From NCBI GenBank assembly GCA_944323935.1, contig CALUUJ010000005.1, forward strand, positions 1-64,000: DNA of 64,000 nt. The letters run 5' to 3'. The stretch comes from Candidatus Gastranaerophilales bacterium (lineage in GTDB: Bacteria > Cyanobacteriota > Vampirovibrionia > Gastranaerophilales > Gastranaerophilaceae). Below are positions 17,798 through 26,424 of this stretch, in pieces (within the stretch, counting starts at the first letter, position 1; each line of letters opens with the position of its first letter). Under the pieces are notes generated by a model. It did not search any database and had not been told where the DNA came from. It was given only the letters and a program-made list of their open reading frames with translations. A program made the position numbers and the translations under genes.

Positions 17798-19438
17798 ATG
17801 AAAATTGAGAAGATAAATAATAAACAGATTTGTTTTTTTTATATTCCACTCTTTTTGTTTATTATTTTGTTCGGTATTTATCTTGGACATAATTTTGCTA
17901 TTTTTGAAGATGATTTGGTTTATTCAACTTATTATAAAAGTGAAAAAATTTTTAATTGTTTGAATTTTAACTTTGGTCATGGTGGCGGTTATTTGGGATA
18001 TTTTTTATCTAAATTCTTATCTTTTGGACTACCTAATTTATTATCAATTCACCCTTGTGACTTTACTGTTTTTCATTTAGTGATTAAAGGATTTTTTACA
18101 ATTATTACTTTATTATTAATTGCGAAATTTTCTACCTTCTTTTATAGGTCGAAACCAATTTTTATATCAGTTTTTTCTTTTTTGATTTTTTATTATTTCT
18201 TTTATTTATGTAAATTAGAAACATTAATAGCTGGTGTAAGTTATAATTATTATAGATATTCTTTTTCTCTTATATTTTTTAGTGTTGTAGTTTATTTTAT
18301 ATTTGAAAATCTTATAAAAAATAAAAAAATTACAAGATTTAAATCAATTTTCTTTATTCTTCTTTGTGCTTTTATAGCAGGTACTTCAAGTGAAATTATA
18401 TTTATAACTTTAATACTTTTTTCAATATTAATATTACTATATCAGTTGATTATATTTTTTATTTCGTCATTTAAAAAATCAACTGAATTTTTGAATTTAT
18501 ATAAGTTTAATATTAGTAAAAGTTTTATCTTAATATTTTTAGTACTAAGTTTTGCGGTTTTTAGCTTTGTATCATCTTCCGGATTTAAAGAAGTTGCAAT
18601 ATCTAGAGGATTATCAAATATTTTTATTACGAAAGATTTATTGATAAATTTTATTAATCAATATATTCAGCTTTATTTTTTTGATGAAATTGTTTATTGG
18701 ATTTTATTTATTATATTGTTTATTGTGGATGTTGTTATAGCATATAAAAAACTAGAAATAAAAAAATTAATACTGCCATTATTATTACAGATCTCCATAC
18801 TAGGTGCTGTGTTTTCACTGATATTTTGCAAAGAAACATATTATACAGGTGGGTTCTGGCTTGTTCATAATCATATAAGGTTTATTTTCTCAATGTTAAT
18901 ATTGTACCCGTTATTAATGCTTTTGAGTTACCTTATTAAATCATTGATATTAAAGTGCTGTAATTCTTTGGATAAGAAGAAAATTATTAATCATATAACA
19001 TTGATAGTTATGGTACTTTCTGTATCTTTTGCAGGTTTATTAATCGAAACAATTAATGGTAATGAATATAGAAATTTCTATAAGAAGATTGAAAATTTTA
19101 AAGTTTTTCACTATAAATTGGAAAAGGTATTTCGATTTTATTATTTGAAAAAAGAGGTTCCATATCTGCCAGGTTATATTAATTACAGGGATATCTACCG
19201 GTTTAAAAAACCAACAGGCGAATTTTGTTTTATTGACCGCTATAATAATTTTTTACAAGCTTATTACGCCAATATATACAAAGATGATAATGTATACAAT
19301 TTGCTTTATTGTGTTTCGGATAAAGCATTTGAAAAATTTTATGAAAACGGCGGAACATTCACAAAAGAAGAACTCAAAAATATTAAGTTCTCTCGTCTTT
19401 TTGATGAAAAATTTGTTTTGAATAAAGGAACTAATTAA
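17798..19438 (+). CDS. polytopic membrane protein of unknown function
   Basis: A 546-residue protein with roughly ten to twelve hydrophobic segments and a soluble C-terminal part of about 120 residues. An acidic pair in IFEDDLVYSTYY after the first helix, in the position of the Asp of GT-C glycosyltransferases, suggests a relative of GT-C or DUF6056-like membrane proteins. I cannot confirm a catalytic motif. It starts 12 bases after the permease stop and may be in the same transcript. The 3' end overlaps the convergent aroF by eight bases. Codon use is somewhat more AT-rich than its neighbours, common for membrane genes here. Confidence 0.6.
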   Translation: MKIEKINNKQICFFYIPLFLFIILFGIYLGHNFAIFEDDLVYSTYYKSEKIFNCLNFNFGHGGGYLGYFLSKFLSFGLPNLLSIHPCDFTVFHLVIKGFFTIITLLLIAKFSTFFYRSKPIFISVFSFLIFYYFFYLCKLETLIAGVSYNYYRYSFSLIFFSVVVYFIFENLIKNKKITRFKSIFFILLCAFIAGTSSEIIFITLILFSILILLYQLIIFFISSFKKSTEFLNLYKFNISKSFILIFLVLSFAVFSFVSSSGFKEVAISRGLSNIFITKDLLINFINQYIQLYFFDEIVYWILFIILFIVDVVIAYKKLEIKKLILPLLLQISILGAVFSLIFCKETYYTGGFWLVHNHIRFIFSMLILYPLLMLLSYLIKSLILKCCNSLDKKKIINHITLIVMVLSVSFAGLLIETINGNEYRNFYKKIENFKVFHYKLEKVFRFYYLKKEVPYLPGYINYRDIYRFKKPTGEFCFIDRYNNFLQAYYANIYKDDNVYNLLYCVSDKAFEKFYENGGTFTKEELKNIKFSRLFDEKFVLNKGTN

Positions 19439-20444
19439 ATTCTTTCTTTAAAACAACTGCGAGCGCTTTTAGTTCATCAAAAAGTTCTTTGAATTGTTCC
19501 GGATATAATGATTGAGCACCGTCACAAATTGCTGTTTCAGGTGAATTATGAACTTCGATTATTAATCCGTTTGCTCCGGCTGCAATTGATGCTTTCGACA
19601 TAGGCGCAACTTTATCCCTTAATCCTGTTGCATGACTTGGGTCAACAACAACAGGTAGATGGCTTATTTTCTGTACAACAGGTATTGCACTTATATCAAG
19701 AGTATTTCTTGTTATATGTTCAAAAGTTCTTATACCTCTTTCACATAATATGACTTCGCGATTTCCACCAGCCATAATGTATTCTGCAGACATTAGCCAT
19801 TCTTCAATTGTTGCACTTAATCCTCTTTTTAATAATACAGGTTTTCTTACTTCTCCAAGACTCTTTAATAAGTTAAAGTTTTGCATATTTCTTGCACCTA
19901 CTTGAAGAATATCAACGTATTTTAAAAACATAGGAATTTGAGAAACTTCCATTACTTCGGAAGTTACTGCCATATTATATTTGTCAGCTACTTCTCTTAG
20001 AATTTTTAAACCTTCTTCGCCGAGTCCCTGAAATGCATAAGGAGAGGTTCTAGGCTTAAATGCTCCTCCTCTAAGAACTTTTACACCGTAACTGCTCAAT
20101 TTTTTTGCTGTTTCATCCATCTGGTCATATGTTTCAACCGTACAAGGTCCTGCAATCATACCTATATGATCACCGCCAAATTTAACACCTTTAACATCGA
20201 TAATTGTGTCTGTTGGTTTGAAAACTCTGCTTACCAGTTTATATGGAGATGAAATTCTTATAACTTCTTTAACTCCATCTAAAAGTTCAATATCTCTTTT
20301 ATCTATTACTTGTCTTCCAACGGCACCAATTACAGTATGATCGGCACCTTTTGATATATGAGCATCAAACCCTTTTTGCTTTATAAAGTCGATAACTTTT
20401 TGTATCTTTTCTTCACCTGCGTTTGGCTGCATTACTATTAACAT
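19431..20444 (-). CDS. aroF: 3-deoxy-7-phosphoheptulonate (DAHP) synthase
   Basis: Condenses phosphoenolpyruvate and erythrose-4-phosphate in the first step of the shikimate pathway. The 337-residue protein has an N-terminal ferredoxin-like (ACT-like) regulatory domain of about 70 residues. The TIM barrel follows, with MIAGPCTVET, RGGAFKPRTSPYAFQGLG, LLKRGLSATIEEW and VVDPSHATGLRD. This domain order is that of the Thermotoga-type AroA-Ibeta enzymes, where the small domain mediates Tyr/Phe inhibition. The AAGGAGAG ribosome-binding site fits the ATG at 20444. Confidence 0.95.
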   Translation of the reverse strand: MLIVMQPNAGEEKIQKVIDFIKQKGFDAHISKGADHTVIGAVGRQVIDKRDIELLDGVKEVIRISSPYKLVSRVFKPTDTIIDVKGVKFGGDHIGMIAGPCTVETYDQMDETAKKLSSYGVKVLRGGAFKPRTSPYAFQGLGEEGLKILREVADKYNMAVTSEVMEVSQIPMFLKYVDILQVGARNMQNFNLLKSLGEVRKPVLLKRGLSATIEEWLMSAEYIMAGGNREVILCERGIRTFEHITRNTLDISAIPVVQKISHLPVVVDPSHATGLRDKVAPMSKASIAAGANGLIIEVHNSPETAICDGAQSLYPEQFKELFDELKALAVVLKKEFN

Positions 20445-20464
20445 ACTTAACTCTCCTTAACTTG

Positions 20465-20492
20465 ATTATATAATAGACATGCAATTAATGAA
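20465..20492 (-). promoter_or_regulatory. possible aroF promoter
   Basis: Minus strand: TTCATT (20492-20487), 16 bases, then a perfect TATAAT (20470-20465), 20 bases before the aroF start. The -35 box is weak. Confidence 0.4.
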
Positions 20493-20524
20493 TTAATTAT
20501 AAATTTTTCTATTACATAAATTTC

Positions 20525-20553
20525 TTGTATTTAAATATATCATTTGCTAGAAT
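20525..20553 (+). promoter_or_regulatory. extended -10 promoter of the first skp-like gene
   Basis: TTGTAT (20525-20530), a 17-base spacer and TAGAAT (20548-20553), with a TG one base before the -10 (TGC-TAGAAT). It sits 22 bases before the start codon, leaving room for the AGGAGG ribosome-binding site. Confidence 0.65.
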
Positions 20554-20575
20554 GTATTATAAACAGGAGGTTATA

Positions 20576-21028
20576 ATGTTTAAAATTAAATTTATCTTAA
20601 CAGCTTTATTAATAATGTTTGCTGCTAATTTGTCTGCTAATGCAGGTACAATCGGTTATGCTGATTTTCAAAAAGTAATTAATGACTATTCATATGCTCG
20701 TAACGCTTATAAAGATATTGATAATAAATTAGTTGAACTTCAAGAATATGCAATTAGTAAAGATAAGCAATATAAAGCTATTGAATCGCCAATTCAAAAG
20801 AAAACTTTTGAAGAACAAATTCAAAAAGAATTTAGAGCTAAAGAAGAAAGAATTTATAATTTAAAAACACAAAAAGAAAAAACTATTCGTGACAATATTT
20901 TAGCTGCTTGTAAATCAGTAGCTGCTGCTAAAAAGTTAGATGTAATTCTTGACTATGGTGTTGTATACGCTGGTGGCGTTGATGTTACTAACGATATTAT
21001 TCAATATTTGAACACTCAAAAGAAATAA
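20576..21028 (+). CDS. Skp/OmpH-like periplasmic chaperone
   Basis: A 150-residue protein starting at the ATG at 20576, eight bases after a perfect AGGAGG. The signal peptide (KIKFILTALLIMFAANLSANA) ends around residue 22. The mature protein starts GTIGYADFQKVINDY, the usual OmpH beta-strand. It continues into long charged helices (QYKAIESPIQKKTFEEQIQ) that would form the coiled-coil tentacle, and ends in ILDYGVVYAGGVDVTNDII, the conserved closing strand. Skp shields unfolded outer membrane proteins in the periplasm. A second copy is encoded at 24835-25302. Confidence 0.85.
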   Translation: MFKIKFILTALLIMFAANLSANAGTIGYADFQKVINDYSYARNAYKDIDNKLVELQEYAISKDKQYKAIESPIQKKTFEEQIQKEFRAKEERIYNLKTQKEKTIRDNILAACKSVAAAKKLDVILDYGVVYAGGVDVTNDIIQYLNTQKK

Positions 21029-21045
21029 TATTTTAAATTGCTTAT

Positions 21046-21092
21046 ATAAGAGAAGCCCGAATAGTTTTATATACTTAAAAGGCTTCTCTTAT
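21046..21092 (+). terminator. 12-bp perfect hairpin between skp-like gene and pdp
   Basis: ATAAGAGAAGCC (21046-21057) pairs perfectly with GGCTTCTCTTAT (21081-21092) across a 23-base AT-rich loop. It lies 17 bases after the skp-like stop. The 3' T-tract is weak, so it may be a terminator, an mRNA-stabilising end or an attenuator for pdp. Confidence 0.5.
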
Positions 21093-21118
21093 TAGTTCTA
21101 ACAGAAATCGGGGTTTAT

Positions 21119-22423
21119 ATGAAAATTATTGATATTATTGAGAAGAAGAAAAAGGGCGAAGTCTTAACTGAAGATGAAATTAAATTTTTCATTAACGGTA
21201 TAATGGATAACTCTATAGAAGATTATCAAACGAGCGCATTATTAATGGCTATTTATTTTCAGGGAATGAATATAGATGAGACAACTTTCCTTACAAAATA
21301 TATGGTAGAATCAGGAGAAATTTTAGATCTATCATCTATTTCTGATAATATTGTGGATAAACACTCTACAGGCGGTGTTGGAGATAAAATAACATTAATG
21401 TTTTTACCTTTAATGGCTGCATCTGATTTATATACTGCAAAATTGTCAGGTAGAGGTTTAGGTCATACAGGCGGTACAATTGATAAACTTGAATCTATTC
21501 CAGGCTTTAGAACTGATTTATCTATTGATGAATTTAAATCAAAAGTTAAAGAACATAAAACTGCAATTGCAGCTCAAACTTTATCATTGGCACCTGCTGA
21601 CGGTAAATTGTATGCGCTTCGTGATGTAACTTCTACTGTTGATATCATTCCTTTGATTGCTTCTTCTGTTGTTTCTAAAAAAATAGCATCAGGTGCAAAT
21701 CATATAATTTTGGATGTTAAATACGGTTCAGGCGCATTTTTAAAGACACCTGAAGAAGCTCAAAAACTTTCTGAAGTTATGGTTGAAGTCGGTAAAAGAT
21801 TAAACAGAAATATTTGTGCTGTAATAAGTTCTATGAATCAGCCTTTAGGTAGAGCTATCGGTAATTCTGTAGAAATTCAGGAAGTTATTGAATTTTTGAA
21901 AGGTAATATGGAACCTGATTTAAAAGAGATTACATTCACTTTGGCACAGACTGCTTTTGAAAAAACGGGTAAATTCTCTTCTAAAGATGAAGGATTTAAG
22001 TATTTGGAAAATCTTATTTTTTCAGGTGCTGCACTTGAAAAATTTAAGGAGATAGTTGCTTCACAAAATGGTGATATTTCAATTTGTGATGATTATACAA
22101 AACTTCCTCAAGCATCTGTTAAGTGTGAAGTTAAATCACTTAAAGACGGTTTTGTAAAAAATATTGATGCATTGAAGGTGGCTAAAGCTTGTAAAAATTT
22201 AGGTGCAGGAAGAGAAAAGAAATCAGATTCTATTGATTATTCTGCAGGTATATATTTGACTCAAAAATATGGAGAACCTGTCTGCAAAGGCGAAACAATT
22301 GCTGTTTTATATACTAATAAACAAGATGCAATTAAAGAGGCGGAAGCTTTAGTTCTTGATGCGTTTGAAATCTCAGACGAAGAACCTAAAGCACAATCTT
22401 TGATATATAAAATAATTCACTAA
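21119..22423 (+). CDS. pdp: pyrimidine-nucleoside phosphorylase
   Basis: Phosphorolyses uridine, thymidine and deoxyuridine to base plus sugar-1-phosphate. The 434-residue length suits the homodimeric Pdp/DeoA family. The signature SGRGLGHTGGTIDKLESIPGF starts near residue 109, and KHSTGGVGDK (phosphate site) lies at about 81. The C-terminal domain ends normally. Pdp is the usual name in low-GC bacteria, DeoA in enterics; substrate range cannot be read from sequence. It ends 11 bases before the convergent gshA stop. Confidence 0.92.
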   Translation: MKIIDIIEKKKKGEVLTEDEIKFFINGIMDNSIEDYQTSALLMAIYFQGMNIDETTFLTKYMVESGEILDLSSISDNIVDKHSTGGVGDKITLMFLPLMAASDLYTAKLSGRGLGHTGGTIDKLESIPGFRTDLSIDEFKSKVKEHKTAIAAQTLSLAPADGKLYALRDVTSTVDIIPLIASSVVSKKIASGANHIILDVKYGSGAFLKTPEEAQKLSEVMVEVGKRLNRNICAVISSMNQPLGRAIGNSVEIQEVIEFLKGNMEPDLKEITFTLAQTAFEKTGKFSSKDEGFKYLENLIFSGAALEKFKEIVASQNGDISICDDYTKLPQASVKCEVKSLKDGFVKNIDALKVAKACKNLGAGREKKSDSIDYSAGIYLTQKYGEPVCKGETIAVLYTNKQDAIKEAEALVLDAFEISDEEPKAQSLIYKIIH

Positions 22424-22434
22424 ATAATATAAAT

Positions 22435-23724
22435 TTAGCTTATTTTCCTGTTGAATTCTTCAATTAAGTTATCAGCAGGTACTCTTTTCAGTGCAATATA
22501 TTCATAAACAGGTTCAAGATATTTTTCTTCGTTTTTCTTATTTTCTCTTAAAGAATAATATGAAATATCGAAAAATTCTTTTATTAAATCAATTATGACA
22601 ATATTCTTTAATTTTGACTGAATACCTTGAATAGGTGAATCTTTTCTCAATTTCATAAAATCTTCATATTCATAATTTGATAAAATCTTATTTATCTCAT
22701 CCATTGCATTGGAATTATACATAATACCCTTCCAAAAAGCAGGAACAGAAAGAGTCATAAGCGTATTTTGCGCATCATGATTTCTTATTTCAACGTAACT
22801 TTTTAATCTTACATCGGGGAAATATAAACTTATATGATTTTGCCAATCTTGTATTGTTGCATTAAGTCCCATATATCCGTTTAACATAAAATCTCTGAAT
22901 GTTTGCTGTGTTGCGAAACAATTATTTCCTCTTTGAATAAATATCATAGGAACATCAAGAAGAACTTCTGTATAATCAGCAAAAGAAAAATCTGTTTTTT
23001 TATCAAATAATTTAGCATTTATATAACCGCATCTGTCTTCATCGACATTCAGCCAAGAGTTTGCTCTGAAAGATTTATATCCTGTAAGTTTTGATTTTCT
23101 TATTGGAGAATTAGCATATATACTGCTGATTATAGGACTCATTTTTAAAGCAAGAGAAAGCTTTTTTATGGCGTCTTCTTCACTATTATAGTCAAAATTT
23201 GCTTGGATACCTGCTGTTTCTCTCATCATAACAAATGGAGTTAAACCTTTTGCCGGAAGATATTTGGTCATATGTTCATACCTTTTTTTGGGTATGATTG
23301 TTATATCTTCATATGTTGAAACAGGTTGAATTCCGCTGTCTAGAACACAAGCTCCTATTTTATCTGCATAAGTTGCAAGATTTGTATAGAAATCTATTAA
23401 TTTTGAACTTATTTCTTCTAAATTTTCATAAGGAATAAGGCTTAATTCAATTTGGCTACCGGGCTCAAGTGAAATTGTCCCAATATCACTTTTTAAGCCA
23501 AGTAAGTTATCATTTTCATATATTCTTTGCCATTTATTCTCATCAAAAAGTTCTAAGACTCTAACTATATCTTCATATTCAACAGCCTTAAAATTATTTT
23601 TGTATACAAGAAGTTTTTCAGATTCAACACCTATTGTTTTTGTGGTTTTACATCCCGAGAAAAATGTTTCAATCAGCTGATTTTTGTTCAAGATTATATT
23701 TGCAGAGTTATTTGTTAACAGCAT
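22435..23724 (-). CDS. gshA: glutamate-cysteine ligase (GCS2-like)
   Basis: First step of glutathione synthesis, joining glutamate and cysteine with ATP. The protein has the GCS2/plant-type layout: GVESEKLLVYKNN near the start (Glu-x-Glu metal site), SLEPGSQIELSL, MRETAGIQANFDYNSEED and the YVEIRNHDAQ segment. I choose ATG at 23724 (about 429 residues) because AGAAAGG precedes it; another ATG ten codons upstream lies deeper inside gshB. Overlap with gshB is then 17 bases, implying coupling. The pair is of the cyanobacterial/proteobacterial kind. Confidence 0.85.
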   Translation of the reverse strand: MLLTNNSANIILNKNQLIETFFSGCKTTKTIGVESEKLLVYKNNFKAVEYEDIVRVLELFDENKWQRIYENDNLLGLKSDIGTISLEPGSQIELSLIPYENLEEISSKLIDFYTNLATYADKIGACVLDSGIQPVSTYEDITIIPKKRYEHMTKYLPAKGLTPFVMMRETAGIQANFDYNSEEDAIKKLSLALKMSPIISSIYANSPIRKSKLTGYKSFRANSWLNVDEDRCGYINAKLFDKKTDFSFADYTEVLLDVPMIFIQRGNNCFATQQTFRDFMLNGYMGLNATIQDWQNHISLYFPDVRLKSYVEIRNHDAQNTLMTLSVPAFWKGIMYNSNAMDEINKILSNYEYEDFMKLRKDSPIQGIQSKLKNIVIIDLIKEFFDISYYSLRENKKNEEKYLEPVYEYIALKRVPADNLIEEFNRKIS

Positions 23725-24700
23725 AGAGCCTTTCTTTTGAAAAATGTTTTTCAATTAATCCTTCTATACAAGTCATTATTTTGTATTCAAAGTGAATATT
23801 ATAATGTTGATTTATTTCTCTGATAAAATAACAAGGACTTGTTACATTTATTTCTATTACTTTTTCATTTATAACATCAAGCCCTGCTAAATATAATCCT
23901 CTTTCGGATAATTTTTTAGCTATTGATTGTGCTAATTTTATTTCATTTGGAGATAACAAAGTATCTTTAAAAAATCTGTCTGAATGTATTGAAAATTTAA
24001 AATTATGGTCTCCGGGTAATTTTTGTATACATTCTTCTAATACATTTTCACCTATTATTAATACTCTTTTATCTCCGAATTTTGCTTCCGGAAGATATTC
24101 TTGAAGCATAACTGAAGTTTTTCCGTTTTCAGTCATATTATTAATTATTGTAAGAAGATTTTTGTCATCTTTATTTAAATAATAGACTCCATTACCAAAA
24201 CATCTGTTTAATGGTTTTAAAATAGCTTCTTTGTTTTTTTCCACAAAATTTATAATTAATTCTATTGAACTTGTAACTATATTCTTTGGTACAAATTCAT
24301 TGAAATAATTAATATGAAATTTTTCGTTAAAATTCTTTATTTCTGTCGGGTCATTTATTAAAAGTGTTTTTTCTTTATCAACATAGTCAAAGATATAGCA
24401 AGCATTTATATAGTTTATATCAACAGGAGGATCAGGACGGAAAAATACAACATCAAAATCATTTATCAATTGTTTTTGCTGCTCTTTTTTGTAGAAAATA
24501 TTTTCTTCTTTTAGGTGGGATTCTCTGCTAAGTACATAGGCTTGTGCATTATCTGTAAATAAATCACTTTTTATAGCTATTGATACTTTGTAATTTCTTT
24601 TTAAGAACTCTTTTATAAACCAAAAGTTTGTTACCAAATCATTAAATTCAAAGTATTTTAGTTCAACTTCATCTATGATAAAAAGAATTTTTTTTGACAT
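23708..24700 (-). CDS. gshB: glutathione synthetase (ATP-grasp)
   Basis: Adds glycine to gamma-glutamylcysteine. The 330-residue ATP-grasp protein shows DVVFFRPDPPVDINYINACYI (the prokaryotic GshB substrate-domain landmark), then LKPLNRCFGNGVYYL (nucleotide-binding Lys), VMLQEYLPEAKFGDKRVLIIG and IEINVTSPC near the C terminus in place of the usual NVTSPTG. The closing loop is therefore slightly diverged. It is upstream of and overlaps gshA. With GshA present, a complete glutathione pathway is encoded, unusual for a presumed strict anaerobe. Confidence 0.85.
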   Translation of the reverse strand: MSKKILFIIDEVELKYFEFNDLVTNFWFIKEFLKRNYKVSIAIKSDLFTDNAQAYVLSRESHLKEENIFYKKEQQKQLINDFDVVFFRPDPPVDINYINACYIFDYVDKEKTLLINDPTEIKNFNEKFHINYFNEFVPKNIVTSSIELIINFVEKNKEAILKPLNRCFGNGVYYLNKDDKNLLTIINNMTENGKTSVMLQEYLPEAKFGDKRVLIIGENVLEECIQKLPGDHNFKFSIHSDRFFKDTLLSPNEIKLAQSIAKKLSERGLYLAGLDVINEKVIEINVTSPCYFIREINQHYNIHFEYKIMTCIEGLIEKHFSKERLYAVNK

Positions 24701-24786
24701 AATATGCCTCTTTCTCTATTTAAGGGTAGCACTTAAATTGTTTTTTTCAAATACAAAAGAGTTAATTATGTTGTTTATTGTTAATA

Positions 24787-24814
24787 AAAAAAGGAAGCTT
24801 TAGCTTCCTTTTTT
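24787..24814 (-). terminator. intrinsic terminator after the second skp-like gene
   Basis: AAAAAAGGAAGC and GCTTCCTTTTTT make a 12-bp stem around a TTTA loop. On the minus strand it ends in a run of T, 20 bases after the skp-like stop, and it insulates gshB downstream. Confidence 0.85.
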
Positions 24815-24834
24815 AGAATAAAATTTTAATAAAT

Positions 24835-25302
24835 TTATTTAACTTCTTTTGATATAGCATCAGTAATATCAGTACCGCCTGATAATACAACACCTTTAGC
24901 AAGAACCAAGTTATATCCGTTTGCTTGAGCATTCTTATCAATTACGCTTGATATATTTTTATCAATAGCAAGTAATTTTGTTTCATAATTTTTAGCAATG
25001 GCATCTCTTTTTGCTTGGAATTCTTTATTATATTTTTCTTCCAAAGCTTTCTTCTTTTTAGCATCTTTTTCTTTATCAAGATTTGTTTTAGCAGTTTCAA
25101 TAAATTTAGCTAATTCTTGACCTTTTTTCTTTTGTTCATCTTTCAAAGCCTTAACTTGAGAAGAGGATGCTACAACTTTTTGAACATCAACAACTGCTAC
25201 TTTAAAATTTGAAGGTACATCTGATATTGCATAGTTACCTGCAGCAAGGCCAATTGCAAATGCTACTAAAGATACTGTTAAAAATTTTAGACTATTTTTC
25301 AT
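24835..25302 (-). CDS. Skp/OmpH-like periplasmic chaperone, second copy
   Basis: A 155-residue protein with a signal peptide (LKFLTVSLVAFAIGLAAGNYA), a VAVVDVQKVVASS strand, a Lys/Glu-rich coiled-coil hairpin (KGQELAKFIETAKTNLDKEK) and the closing segment LVLAKGVVLSGGTDITDAIS. This is the canonical OmpH order and its ends resemble the protein at 20576. The two copies differ strongly in the helices, so they may serve different clients. It has its own promoter and terminator, so it is monocistronic. Confidence 0.87.
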   Translation of the reverse strand: MKNSLKFLTVSLVAFAIGLAAGNYAISDVPSNFKVAVVDVQKVVASSSQVKALKDEQKKKGQELAKFIETAKTNLDKEKDAKKKKALEEKYNKEFQAKRDAIAKNYETKLLAIDKNISSVIDKNAQANGYNLVLAKGVVLSGGTDITDAISKEVK

Positions 25303-25325
25303 TTTATACTCCTTTTAATGTGTTG

Positions 25326-25354
25326 ATTATAGCATTTTAGGTTGACTTTTTCAA
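25326..25354 (-). promoter_or_regulatory. strong promoter of the second skp-like gene
   Basis: Minus strand: TTGAAA (25354-25349), 17 bases, TATAAT (25331-25326), with an extended -10 TG (TGC-TATAAT). An AAAAGGAG ribosome-binding site lies before the ATG at 25302. One of the two best promoters in the window. Confidence 0.8.
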
Positions 25355-25367
25355 ATTATCCTTATGA

Positions 25368-26423
25368 CTAGCTCTTAAAGGCATTGTTTATAGATGTTTT
25401 AAAATCAGGTTTTAGTATACCTTTCTCAGTAATAATACCTGTAATAAGTTCATTAGGAGTTACATCAAATCCAGGGTTTATTATATTGACGTCTTTTGTA
25501 CAAATCCAGTCTCCGTTTATATGGGTTACTTCTTCGTGTGAACGTTCTTCAATCGGTATTTCTTTACCTGATTTTATAGATATATCTATTGTTGATAGTG
25601 GAGCAGCAATATAGAAAGGAATATTGTGGTATTTTGCTGCAATTGCGACCGTGTATGTTCCTATTTTATTTGCGGTATCACCATTTGCGGCAATTCTGTC
25701 CGCTCCTACTACAACCATATTAATCATGCCCTTTGACATAAAGTATGAACACATGCCATCGGTTATTAGAGTTGTCGGTATTCCGTCACGGGTAAGCTCC
25801 CAGGTTGTTAATCTTGCACCTTGTTGTCTTGGTCTTGTTTCATCTGCAAAAACTTTTATTGTAGGGTCTTTTGCAAATGCACTTCTAATAACACCTAAAG
25901 CGGTACCATAGCCTACGGTTGCTAAAGCACCTGCATTACAGTGTGTTAATATTGTTGCACCTTTTGGAACTACTTGTGCTCCATAATCTCCCATTTTTTT
26001 ATTTATTTCTATATCTTCATTTTCAAGTTTAATTCCGTTTTCAATTAAAGCTTTGGTTATTTCATCAATATTTCCTTGTAGTTTTGAGGCGAGGTCTATT
26101 TGTTGGTTAACTCCCCACATTAAATTTACGGCTGTTGGTCTTGAGGATTTAAGATATTCGCCTCTTTCTTTTAATTTTTCAAGAAATTCTGATTTGTTAC
26201 TTATTGTTTTGGATAACTCAATTGCAGCAAGTGAGACACCATGTACACCTGCTATTCCTATTGCAGGGGCACCTCGAACTATCATATCTTTAATTGCAAA
26301 GAACATTTCTTCATCTGTTTTTATGTCTACTGTTTTATATTCTTTAGGTAAAACAGTTTGGTCAATCATTCTTGACACATTATCAACCCACTCGATAGTT
26401 TTAATTTTTGATTCAAAAGCCAT
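25368..26423 (-). CDS. mtnA: S-methyl-5-thioribose-1-phosphate isomerase
   Basis: MtnA isomerises methylthioribose-1-phosphate to the ribulose form in methionine salvage. The 351-residue length is normal with the ATG at 26423, which has AGAGGA six bases upstream; an ATG at 26456 would overlap the previous gene. Motifs are MIVRGAPAIGIAGVHG, THCNAGALATVGYGTALG (catalytic Cys), ADETRPRQQGARLT and VVGADRIAANGDTANKIGTY (catalytic Asp). No other mtn gene is in the window, so MtnA may act in the partial 5'-methylthioadenosine shunt. It is third in the ruvC operon. Confidence 0.93.
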   Translation of the reverse strand: MAFESKIKTIEWVDNVSRMIDQTVLPKEYKTVDIKTDEEMFFAIKDMIVRGAPAIGIAGVHGVSLAAIELSKTISNKSEFLEKLKERGEYLKSSRPTAVNLMWGVNQQIDLASKLQGNIDEITKALIENGIKLENEDIEINKKMGDYGAQVVPKGATILTHCNAGALATVGYGTALGVIRSAFAKDPTIKVFADETRPRQQGARLTTWELTRDGIPTTLITDGMCSYFMSKGMINMVVVGADRIAANGDTANKIGTYTVAIAAKYHNIPFYIAAPLSTIDISIKSGKEIPIEERSHEEVTHINGDWICTKDVNIINPGFDVTPNELITGIITEKGILKPDFKTSINNAFKS

Positions 26424-26424
26424 A

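Noticed and set aside
19431..19438. Convergent overlaps (also at 45320-45333 and 54446-54456) as antisense regulation
   Set aside because: Overlaps of 8-14 bases are common in compact genomes and need no special explanation.
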